DNA from: Sciurus carolinensis
Taxonomy: Eukaryota > Chordata > Mammalia > Rodentia > Sciuridae
DNA length: 64,000 nucleotides
Reading direction: 5' to 3'
NCBI RefSeq assembly: GCF_902686445.1
Contig: NC_062214.1
Coordinates: 47,067,454 to 47,131,453, forward strand
Below are positions 34,834 to 47,325 of the stretch, piece after piece (the stretch's first letter is position 1; every line of letters starts with the position of its first letter). Position numbers and translations under genes: made by a program. The notes beneath the pieces were generated by a model. That model did no database searches, had not been told where the DNA came from, and was given only the letters and a program-made list of their open reading frames with translations.

Positions 34834-34965
34834 AATCTTTAGTTGTAATAAAATGTTGGAAAAAAAACAATACCCCCCCCAAAAAAAATTCTGTAACCAG
34901 CCAGGGTCTTGCTCTCTTCTTCTTGACACTATTACTAAATCTGTTTATTTTTTTTTTTAAAGTTG

Positions 34966-34968
<3 letters not shown>

Positions 34969-35006
<38 letters not shown>
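34969..35006. repeat. (GA)n microsatellite inside the FOXA2 3' UTR
   Basis: A pure GA run of about 19 units reads as (TC)n in the transcript. It lies between blocks resembling the human 3' UTR. Confidence 0.95.
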
Positions 35007-35009
<3 letters not shown>

Positions 35010-35693
35010 AGAAAAAGAAAAGGAAAATCTCAAAGAAAGATTCAAGGGATAAAACTGGCAATAACACTTTAATATAGATTTGTGGAACTCTGACCCTTGT
35101 AGCCAGAATACACATTTATAAGCCATAAATAAAGCACGCAGAAACCATAAATTAATCAGACCCGAGATCTGGATTTCACCGTGTCAAGAATGGGAATGCA
35201 TTTTTTCTTTTTCTTGGTCATTTACAATAGACCCTTACATTATTTTCCCCTCTTTTAAACAACCATACAACCTTCTGGTTCTCTGTTAAAACTACATGGT
35301 TTTACACTGAGTCACTCACAAAAGTTTTTTTTTTTTTTTTTAAGTAAGACTTCCCTGCAACAACAGCAATGGAGAACAACAACAACAACAAAAATCAGAA
35401 TCTGCAGGTGCTTAAAGAAGCAGGAGTCTACACCGTAGTGGAAACCCGAGGTTTTTCCAAAGTTCCTATTTTTTCCCTATCCCTCTTTATTGATCAGCAT
35501 CAGTGTGGCCCATCTGTTTGGGAGGGAAAAGCTTCAGAGGGGGAGGGGAGACAGTTGTCTTGGGGTGGAGGTGTAATGGATTTTCTTCTCCCTTGCACCT
35601 TACCAACACACCCTCCCCAAAGTCTCAACCTCTGCTTTCTCTCTCTTGTCCTTACCCCGGCTGCCAGAGTTAACGGGGCCTGAAGCTGTCTTC

Positions 35694-38147
<2,454 letters not shown>

Positions 38148-38520
38148 GGCAGTTTAAAATTTAACAGCCACAACAAACGACCAGCAATCAGCCCCCACCC
38201 CCACCCTCTTAAAAAAAAAAAAAAAAAGTCGACTAAGGTACCGTCCCCTCCCTCCCTCCCTCTCTCGCGCTCCCTCTCGGTCGGATCCACTCCCTCTCTC
38301 TCCCTCGGCCGGCCAGAGGCGGTAGTTGGAAGTGGGCGGGAGGGGTGGGTCGCAGGAGGAGGGGGCCGAGGAATCGAGGAGGCCTAGACCAGAGCCCCGC
38401 TGTCGCCAGCGCCCGCCACCTCCGCCACCGAGCTCACGGGCTGCCGGGTGAAGGCTGAGGTTGGCAGTGCCGAGCTGCCCCGAGGCGGCGGGAAGCTCGC
38501 GGCGCGGGTCGGGTGGGGGG

Positions 38521-38556
38521 AGAGGAGGAGGAGGAGGAGGAGGAGGAGGAGGAGGG
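38521..38556. repeat. (GGA)n trinucleotide repeat in the promoter
   Basis: About eleven AGG/GGA units, reading as CCT repeats on the FOXA2 strand. Such pyrimidine tracts are common in GC-rich promoters. Confidence 0.9.
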
Positions 38557-38589
38557 TGGGGGGAGGAGGAGGTGTGGACCGCGGAGCGG

Positions 38590-38704
38590 ACAAGTGCCGC
38601 AGTGACGTGGGCGGCTGGTGATATAGCGCGGCGCGCTGGCGCGGGCCTCCAATCCCCAGACCCCGGGCAGCCCATTTGAATAATCAGCTCACACCTAGGT
38701 GAGA
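38590..38704 (-). promoter_or_regulatory. FOXA2: FOXA2 proximal promoter elements
   Basis: In transcription order on the minus strand there is a near-perfect T-box palindrome (38704-38689), then an AT-rich word TGATTATTCAAAT (38686-38674) with POU/homeodomain character. An inverted CCAAT (38649-38653), TATA-like CTATAT (38626-38621) and CRE-like CCACGTCA (38609-38602) follow. TATA and CCAAT spacing fits a start near 38590 for a transcript with a noncoding first exon. Motifs are seen; the start site is inferred. Confidence 0.55.
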
Positions 38705-39360
38705 GGAAGCCTTGGCCGGTACCCCGCACCTGCCCCTCTGCGCCCGGCGCCCGCCCAGCTCCAGACCTGCCCTACACTCCAGGGTCGGGGCGGGAAAGCG
38801 GCAAGCCGGCCCGCAGGTGCTCTGGTGGAGCTCCCTTTGCTTTTGGGTTCACCTGGGAGTTCTCCAAAGGCGGAGGGGCCTGGAAAAAGGTACCCCCCCC
38901 CCGTCAAGTCTTCTGTGTTCTCCCGGTCCCATAGCGCCAAGCGTCTATAGGAGAGAGAGACCGGCCTCCCTGCCCCGCAGAGTCTTATTTAAGCAGGATT
39001 TATTTATCCCGGGTTTCTTCGCTCTCAGAGCACATTCCCTGTCAAAACAACAAGCAGGTGACAGCCAATTTGCAAAGCACCGTCTTATTTAGAAAAAAAT
39101 AGTGTACACACCTTTAACTCGCCTGCCGCTGCTCCTGAGAGGCCCCTCCCTGTTACAGTTAAGTCGCAGAGCGGTCCCGGACAACGCGCGGGGCATTCAT
39201 GATCCGGCCACCTTGGCTTTTTGCCTCCTTGGAGTCCACCTCCTGCCACTGACAGGGGGGCAGTCGAGCGCACGCAGCCCAGCTAGCTGCAACCGACGCT
39301 TGGGAGACTGTGATTTGTCTCTGACATTCAGGCCGGCGTATTTCAAGGTTACTTTTCAGT
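38705..39360. other. CpG island upstream of FOXA2
   Basis: GC-rich CpG-containing repeat-free sequence contiguous with the promoter. No exon or ORF supported. Confidence 0.5.
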
Positions 39361-40900
39361 CACAACCAAGGTGCCCACAGCATTTCGTAACTAAAATAAA
39401 CAGGATAGGAAGTTGGGGGTAGAACAGGAGGGGGGAGAGGAATAAAGGAATCAATAATGGGACGTATGAAATGACTTCAGGAAGGTCTCTGTCCTTTCTG
39501 CCTTCTAGAGGGGCTGTCTTATAAATATTAGAAACTTCAGCAACCCTGTACTTCTCTTTTATTTCTCCTCCAATTGCTGGGTGCAAAAATTGTTGCCTGT
39601 CCTGGGTTGGCTACCAAGAACTCAGTAAGTTCAGATTTTGCAGTGAGAGTATTTGCAGGTATTTAGATATGGAAGTTCTATTTTGATTCTGAAAACTGGC
39701 TGGGCCATGGTATCCAACCTTGCATGCTCACTCTCAGAGACAGAGAAAAAAATTGGAAAGAGTGGGGCCCAGGCACACTTGTCCAGAATTGGGGGTGATG
39801 GTAGCAGAGGACAGGTGAGGTGACAGGCTTAAGAATGAAGTGTGTGTGAGGGTCAACCTAGAAGGTGAGCCAGAAGGCAACAGTAGGTACAGGCGACCAC
39901 TTCCCCTAGTCCCTGCCTCTTGGATCTGTGTTGGTTTTGAACTAAAGAGGCAGCTGCTCACAGTGCCCTTCGAAGCTCAGATGCACATGGTTTGGATAAT
40001 TTATAAGGAAGGCAATAATTAGCCCTCTGAAGGAATGGCAGGCTCCCTAAAAGTCAAGGTCTCAGTTTATGCTGAAAATGGTGTACCCCATCCTAGAGTG
40101 CTGAGAGCTCGCAGGAGGGGAAGACAAGCTGAGTAAATTCCCCCAAGCGCCTGATGGTGTGTAATAAGCACAGGTGGATGTTTGCCCAGGGGAGCCAGGG
40201 AGGCCAGATCCCCAGCATCTTCCAGTGGGTCCCCTCCAGAGGAAGGGTGGAAACAACTTCTAAGAAATTGAAGAAAAGGGACATGGAACTCAAAAAGAAG
40301 TTTTTCCCCCCAAAGTTTTCTGCTCAGCCGGGAGCAGAAACACAGCTTACCCACATACACAATCCCTCCAAAACACATTGTCAAACCCCTCCTTCCCAGA
40401 TAGCACTTCAATGTCCAAACAGAAAACTCTGCACAACAACAGCAAACAGGCAGGTTTCTGGTGTGTATGGACTTCAAAACCCAAAAGAATATTCTGGTTA
40501 ACCTGTGGGGGAGGGGGGCAGGCGGGATGTGTGTGTGTGTGTGAGGATGTGAGCTTAAATGTGTGCCCACCACCCTTTCTGATTTTGCTCCTGGTTGAAA
40601 ATCTGGTCCTAGAAAATATTTCACCTGCAAAATGAGAGAGCAGGCGTTGGAAGAGGAGGTTCTTGGGAATAGAGGGCACTGTCCTTCTAACAAGCGGATC
40701 GTGCAAGCTCCCACCTTCACCCCCAGTCGCATTTGTGGTCTGGATCCCTGACATTAGGGAGCACTAGGCACCGACTTCTACAGTGATAGGGCGCCCCCTG
40801 TCGTCCTCAAGGCCAACGGGACTGACCCAAGTCTGCATTTACCCCTACATTCCCAATACTGCATGCAACTCCAGTGCCTAACAGCTTTTTATATCTCTCT
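39361..40900. other. Unique upstream sequence
   Basis: No transposon seen apart from a short (GT)n around 40529-40543. The 221-codon minus frame (40067-40732) has no domain signature and is not called. Confidence 0.45.
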
Positions 40901-40904
40901 GAGT

Positions 40905-41600
40905 AGCCCTGCCTGGGATAACGACGCCAGGGTCTCTGAATTTCTTCGAAGATCCCCGAAATTATGCGCAAACCCAAACCGGCGTCCAGTCCCCTGGGAA
41001 GCTCTGAGGGTTCCTGTAGGGTCTATCCACGTGTGACGCCGCCTGTAGTCTCCAAGCCGCGGGTCCGGGGCCCTCCCAGCGCGCGCGCTCCTAGGGAAGG
41101 CGAACGCGGCCTGCAGTTCGCTTTTGGCAGCCTGTAGCAGGGGACCAACCAGCTGCATAGGGGACCGGAATGAACTAGACAGATCGGGTTTGCGCTTTCC
41201 CAGCGCGGCGGTCTCTGGAGGCACTACCTCCCCCTGCACGTTCTGGTTCTCCCTGGAGCTTCGATTTCTAAAGGTTTATTCAGATTTCTGGCACGGAAGC
41301 TTCAGGCTGGAATGTTGTGAATTGCTCCGGGTGCTTCTCTCCAGGAAAAAGTTCGCAGGAACTCCGGCTGCAAACAGATGTTTGCTCTGGCCCCCCCTTT
41401 CGTTTCACCTCACCTGGGGCCGAGACCTATAAAGCTTTCCTTTGCCTGCTTCCTCCCTTTTCTTTCCGTTTCCCTCAGCCGTGCTCCCGTTACTACATTA
41501 AAGCCTCTTTACAACTGTGCTTGGAGTTGCAGGGTTTGTTTTTATTCTGGATGTCGCCGCGGCGGCAAAGGGAGCTTATGGCTTGAACTCAAATGCGGGT
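40905..41600 (+). promoter_or_regulatory. Second upstream CpG island with possible divergent promoter
   Basis: CpG-dense DNA (for example 'ccagcgcgcgcgctcc' at 41077-41092) stands apart from the FOXA2 island. TATAAAG at 41428-41434 on the plus strand lies at its right edge, compatible with a plus-strand (divergent) noncoding transcript starting near 41460. No protein frame follows. This is inference. Confidence 0.3.
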
Positions 41601-42055
41601 CACCGCTTCTCTCCCTGGTAAAGAGACGCTGTGATCCTGTGTCCTTTAGCAAAAGTCCCAGGAGCTCTCTTTTTCAATGAAAGTAGCAGAAAGAAACATC
41701 AATAAACAGAACTCAACTTCCTTAAGTTATAACCCATAAAATACCAAAGGGGGAAAATAATAAAAGCCCTATTCAACTGATCAATACTCCAATTCGTAAA
41801 GCCTTTCAGAGAATAAATATCCAGGAAAGGACTTACTCAAAGTTCTCCAACCTGTTTAGGGCATTTTCCAACAGGTCTAGAGGCGAGATTAAGTCAGGAG
41901 AGATGGGAACATGACAAAGTCTTGTTTCCAAGTAGACTTTTTAGTTTCAAATAAGCTTTTTTATTTAATAGCCATCAGATGCTCACATGCCCAGGGTGGA
42001 ATTTTCTGGGTGAATCCCAAGTCTCAATGAAGAAAAGGTATATAGTGTGTTAAGA
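41601..42055. other. Unique sequence, no recognised feature
   Basis: AT-rich DNA without transposon or gene signal. Confidence 0.5.
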
Positions 42056-42059
42056 TTAT

Positions 42060-42060
42060 C

Positions 42061-42092
<32 letters not shown>

Positions 42093-42190
42093 TTTGACAG
42101 AGTCTTTCTAAGTTGCTAGGCCGGTGCGCCTATTGCCTTAGCTTCTCTAGGCTGGAATTACAGGCATGTGCCACCTCGGCTGATCAACTG
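42060..42190 (-). mobile_element. B1-type SINE half with (TTTA)n tail, reverse orientation
   Basis: (TTTA)n from 42063 to about 42095 precedes 'gacagagtctttctaagttgctaggccggtgcgcc...ctggaattacaggcatgtgccacc', the reverse B1 monomer. Confidence 0.75.
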
Positions 42191-42548
42191 GTAGGTTGGC
42201 TGTGGGCACACCTTCAAATACTCTCCTGCTGGTCTTTATTGTTCTGTAAGGGTCAAAACACTAGTTTTTTGTGGGAATGGCTACTGAAAACAATTAGCTA
42301 AGAACAACTTATGAAAATATATTGACTTGAAAAAATGAAAAAAAAAATACATTCAGTGGGACTCCGTCTTGGAAAAGCCCTGGAAAGTGCTGATAAAAGT
42401 GGGGGAGGGACAAGATACAACATTTAAGTTTAATGAACAGTGCACCTGCATACAATCTATCTTCCCTTCTCAAGATGCAAGGAAAAGAAGGGACGCAAAT
42501 AAAAAATCATAAAATAAAAAAAATAGGATGTTCATGTTAATGACTAAT
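42191..42548. other. Unique sequence, no recognised feature
   Basis: AT-rich DNA with A runs around 42341-42350 and 42500-42522. No element body recognised. Confidence 0.45.
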
Positions 42549-42632
42549 GGGTGATGGGGGAGGTATAGCTCAGTGGTAGGGCACCTGCTTAGAATGAGAA
42601 AGGATCTCAGTTCAATTCCCAGCACCAATTGT
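42549..42632 (+). mobile_element. ID SINE
   Basis: 'ggtgatgggggaggtatagctcagtggtagggcacctgcttagaatgagaaaggatctcagttcaattcccagcacc' is a diverged plus-strand ID core. Confidence 0.85.
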
Positions 42633-44639
42633 GTTTAGGTAGTAGAATCATACCTTCAATCTACATTTTTCTGCAATATGATTAAACATTTTTGTATCAT
42701 TGTTGTTTTATTATCACATTCCTTTATTATTTTATGTAGAAATAGGTAATAAGCTTATTAGCTTTCACGTTAAGAAAAGTTCAGCAAAATAACTTGTACA
42801 AATATTCACTCAGTTCTCAACTTCCAAAGATCAGAGAAGTCACCATCCAAAGTGACAAAACTTTTGAATTCTGAAAAAATGAACTAATATTTTTTTTTTC
42901 CTTACTGGTATTAGGGGATGGACGGACTATGTTCTTTGTTGAGTTAGGAGAGAAAGACAAGAAATATTCATGGCAACCATAGATGGAGACTTCCAGTGTG
43001 TTCCCATCACATAGGAGAAAGAGGAAGGCTCTTTCCTCTGGGGTAAGGTTAAGATGAATTTGATACACGGACCACTTTGTTTATGCATGTAGAATTTGTT
43101 GTTTGGAAGGTTGGGTGTTAGTTATGGATGTTCATCTTTTAGGGGCTGTCTTAGTAGTACAGCTGAACAATTCCCATCTGTGTAGTTCTGTACAGAAAAG
43201 TTAGTGCTCTGCCTATTTGGGTTCAGAGTTTAAAAAATATTTCTAGTATATGCTTGACATCCTGTCCACCATTGTTGTGATTTTAGCACTCTTCTGCTAT
43301 GTAGAACTATTATAGCAGGTAATTTAAATAATTAGAAGAGCTAAAAATAAATGATAATTTTTAGTGGCAATAATAATATGCCAATGTGAGAGAGAATAAG
43401 CTTTTCTTTGAGGGATGCTTAAATTAGATGCATCTACATTTGTGGTCCTGGGAGCTATTTCATACATCTGCATGTTATTCTTAGGAAAAATCTCAGTTAT
43501 TCCTGCCAAAATGGCAAGCAGTAAACTTCTTTAAGAAAAGGAGTCATGGCGAGTCACTCACAGAGTACCTGAAGAATCAGACCCTAGCCATTTTTTCTTT
43601 GTGTTACACAAGAAGCTAATTTAGAAGTAGCCCCACTAGATCTATGAACTACTGATTATTTACTTGGACAAACAAATGTGCTTTCAATAAGTATGAAAGG
43701 ATGAGGCATCTGAGAGATGTGGAGATTAGAAAGAGGTCAGAAAGTCCTGAGTGTTGAGTCTGATGCTTATGAAGCAATTGTTAGTTTCTTGTTTCCATCT
43801 TAAAGTGATACAGAGCTCTGTGTAAACACCTGAAAAACTATACCTAATTTGTTCTAATATTAAGCAGTGACAATGAAGGGAGTTTATATATCTTTTTCCA
43901 TTTGGCAAATATTTAATCAGTACTTGCTATATTCCAGTTGGTAGGGACAGAGGGAGTCACAGGCTTATAGAAACTGTTTCTTTCTTTTACTCTTTTCCTT
44001 TCTCTTTGTTTCTGTCACAGATTCCAACCTCTTACTGTTTTTCAGGTCCCTTCTAACCTCAATTCAGGAATTTCCAAGTGTGAAAATCCCATTCCGAATG
44101 GAAAGTTTACATTTCATCTCTTCGAAAACAATCTTCTAGCAAAGATGGACTAAAAACCAGGATGAAGAGCTTATCCTGTTCCTCCTAGAATCAACAGGAA
44201 AACCAAGGGCTCAATCCTTACATAGTTCTCAAGATGCCAGTAGAATAGATCTGGCTCAATCATGGCCAGACAGGAGCACTGTGGCAGCCCAGTTCTGTCC
44301 TATCCCCATATGCAATTACTCTCTATGGGATCAGTTTTCCCTCAGTGGATACCAGGAGATTCTGGTTTTGGGAGGCAGAAGGATGAAGGTGGTAGGGAGG
44401 TGCTGCTGGTGGTGGCTTGAAAACCTTGTCACCTCTGACACATAGTGAACCTGCAGTTCTTAGATGTTTGGGATGTAAGTGTCTATATTAGGTCTGTGTC
44501 AATTATATTTCTCAAAAGTAAATTCCAGAAAAATGTAGAAAAATTGTGAATTCCTCTAAAAAAAATATAAGAGGCTCAAGAAAGGGTACCAAGCTATAGA
44601 CACAGTGCTCCACCACAACTGGTCTAATTAACCAGGCCT
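42633..44639. other. Intergenic sequence, little recognised
   Basis: Mostly unique. Around 43905-43950 'aaatatttaatcagtacttgctatattccag' is a weak L2/MIR-like match. Confidence 0.4.
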
Positions 44640-44775
44640 GGGCCCTACCCATCATACTTTTATGTGCATAGGAATTCCCTGAGGATCTTGTTAAAATGCA
44701 GATTCTGATTCAGCAGGAAGATTTTGCATCCCTGACTAGCTTCCAGGTGATACTGCTGGTTGACTGACCACAGGT
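44640..44775 (+). mobile_element. MER5-type hAT DNA-transposon fossil
   Basis: 'tgtgcataggaattccctgaggatcttgttaaaatgcagattctgattcagcagg...ttccaggtgatactgctgg' follows the MER5A/MER5B (hAT-Charlie) consensus order. Non-autonomous and non-coding. Confidence 0.65.
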
Positions 44776-45984
44776 GGAAAAACTGAACCTTAAAGGCCTA
44801 TCTCTCTCACTGATCCTGCAATTTATCCCTAGGTGGGTGGTGAAATGCTACTTGATAAAATAAGTGCAGTTCTCTAGCACATCTACATCCCTCCCCTCTG
44901 GCCTGCCCCAGTCACACAACTGAGTCTTCCTTTAGTGGACTTTTGGTGGGGGGTGGTTTCTCCAGCCCATGGGATGCCTGCACAGCCCCAGCAGCGTGGC
45001 AAACATGCTCCTAAACGGAGCTGCCCATCTTCACCTCCCCACCCCCGCCAGGGCTCATTGTTAGCTCAGCAGGTATCCTCCTCCTTTTGGGCAGTGTTTT
45101 CCGGAGACGGGGACCTCTCTGGTTGGGGAGAAAAGGGGGATCTATGGCAATAATCAGTTTGCAACATGGAAACAGTCATTTTCCAAGTATTGAAAAACAG
45201 CCTAAGCAAAGCATCTCCTGCAACTGTGCAGCATCAGCAAAGGCTCACTTGGGTCCAGTTAAAAAGTCTCCTTAAGGAAGAGGCCCTGGGGAATGGAGGC
45301 AAGTCCTGCCTGGCTGCCCAGCCTCTGGTGTTGGGCAGGGAATTCTGCTCAGGGACTGAGCAGAACTTTGAACTGAACTTTGGGACATCCCTTGAACTTC
45401 TTCCCTGATTCACTTTGCATTTGAGAAACAAAATAAAGATGGAAGGAAGAGAAAGTGATGAAGAAATTCCTGTTTATTGAATTGCAATGGATTGCCTATT
45501 CCCCCTTGAAAAGAAAGACCTGGGCTCCTTTTGAAGGCAACTGGAAATGAGAATTTTCGTCCACATAATCTGACCCGATATTGAACCCACACGTTTGCCA
45601 ATGCACAAGAAAACACTATCAGGAGTAATTAAAACTGAACCCCTAGGCATCACAATTAACCCCCCTATTGCACCACTCAAGTATTTTCTGATATGTAATA
45701 AGAAATGTTTAGGAACTAAAATTGGAGTCTCTGAGATAAGAAGAATTTAAAATTTTTGAACTATTTCATTATTAGCAATAAGACCATCTTTCCTTCTGTA
45801 GAGATTTAAATGAAGCATTAATTCTGGACAGAGCTGCTTCCTCCCATGTACAAACTACTAAAAGGGAAGGGAAATACTTTTCTGTGGGTGAATTCTTATT
45901 TCTAACCATATTTATAAATGCATATGGAGAAACAATGTAGAGTCTCTAAATTTTAGACCAACTACTTAATTCTATATCTGATTT
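44776..45984. other. Intergenic sequence, no recognised feature
   Basis: Unique DNA. Short frames only. Confidence 0.45.
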
Positions 45985-46160
45985 TGTGGGGAGGGTACTG
46001 GAAGTTGGACCAGGGGTGCTTTAACACTGAGCTGTGTCCCTAGCTTTTTTTTATTTTAAGAGTGTCAAATTACTGAGGCTGCCCTTGAACTTGCCATACT
46101 CCTGCCTTAGTCTCCCAAGTCACTGAGATTACAGGCACGTGCCACTGCACCTGGCTCTAC
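45985..46160 (-). mobile_element. B1-ID dimeric SINE, reverse orientation
   Basis: The reverse ID half ('tactggaagttggaccaggggtgctttaacactgagctgtgtccctagc') is followed by a T-rich linker and the reverse B1 half ('cctgccttagtctcccaagtcactgagattacaggcacgtgccac'). Confidence 0.8.
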
Positions 46161-47224
46161 ATCTGTTTTTAAAGCAGTGTGAACTGAGAATGATAAAACC
46201 AGTAAGAAAGTTAGATGAAGCTGCTTTGAGATCCCTGGATACAACAGGATATAAAAATGAAACATTTTCCATTTGTCCTTTTCACACCCAAATTTTAAAT
46301 CACCCAATAGTTTGCCTCTGTTCATCTAAAAGATTGTACTGGGATGTTGACTCTAGATGGATTGTGTTATGTTAAATGAAAAATTGTAAAATAAGTATGA
46401 CATAATATTCTTCAGAGGAATCCATATGAATAGGTTTATACCCTTGAAACTATTGAGGGTTTAGTTGTGCCCCGTAAGTGTGAAACCTGCAATTCATTCT
46501 TCTAAGTCTTCAAAATAAAGTGCTAACTAGATGCTAATGATGTGGTCATTCCTAATGGAAGCTCCAAGTCTCAGACCTGACATCCATTCCCCAGTCCTCA
46601 TAATTAAATAGAAATTGGATGGAGATGGTGACTTTATCTTTGTTTCTCTGTTTTCTTTCATTCTTTCCCCCTTCCTTTAACATGTTAAATTTAGAAATAT
46701 AAAATTCTTTCTTCATGTTCATTTTCCAAAGGTTTTTGCTACCCCCACTTCCAAGGGGTAATAGATTCATCAGACTTGATGGCCTTTCACATGAGGGGGC
46801 TCATTTTATCACAGAGTTGGGGGAAACTGGGATAAGAACCATTGAGACCCCGGCCCTTCTCACCCAACCATTCTGATCACAATCTGATCCAAAGCTTGAC
46901 CTATTTTCACTTTATAATTTTTCTTTCTTTTCAGTAGACATTCCTTCCTGTAATGAGATAGAGAAGTTATCAAAAACCTAGGAAAAGTGAAAATACAGGT
47001 AAAGTTGTCATGTATCAGGAGTCTGTGTATTTATGTGAGTATATATGTATAAGTGCACATGTATTGTGTGTGCAGAGTTTGTCTATGACATGCCCAATGT
47101 CTCAATTCTAGAAGAATATGGTTAAGTAAACAATAATCCAACTTTATTATGGAGGATTGTGCAACTGTTGTCAAGGATGACATGAATCCTTATAAAAATC
47201 ACATAGAAAATATAACCCTTTGAT
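46161..47224. other. Intergenic sequence, no recognised feature
   Basis: Unique AT-rich DNA. Confidence 0.45.
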
Positions 47225-47325
47225 TTTGAAATTTATTTTATTTTGTTATTTGCAGTGTTGTGAATTGAACCCAGGGCCCCTTACATGCTAGGCAAGCGTT
47301 CTACTTGTAAGCTATAACTTCCACC
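47225..47325 (-). mobile_element. ID SINE, reverse orientation
   Basis: A T-rich tail precedes 'cagtgttgtgaattgaacccagggccccttacatgctaggcaagcgttctacttgtaagctataac'. Confidence 0.85.

Larger units (their letters stand above)
34810..35693 (-). other. FOXA2: FOXA2 3' UTR
   Basis: The minus-strand sequence after the stop follows the order of the human FOXA2 3' UTR as I remember it: GTAGACTCCTGCTTCTTTAA, the GTTGTTGTTG run, CTTACTTA plus an A run, and GCGTGCTTTATTTATGGC. The distal AATAAA is the complement of 34828-34833, so cleavage is expected at about 34800-34818. A second AATAAA (complement of 35486-35491) lies about 200 bases after the stop and could give a short isoform. A third lies at 34944-34949. 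A (TC)n run (complement of 34969-35006) sits in the distal part. Confidence 0.7.

Noticed and set aside
38154..38729. 191-codon minus-strand frame just upstream of FOXA2
   Set aside because: It spans the promoter and leader, is built from Pro/Ser runs of the (CCT)n repeat, and stops two codons before the FOXA2 ATG. It starts upstream of both inferred transcription starts.
40067..40732. 221-codon minus-strand frame upstream of FOXA2
   Set aside because: Mixed composition without any recognisable domain, overlapped by frames on both strands. No TATA, CpG start or splice evidence.
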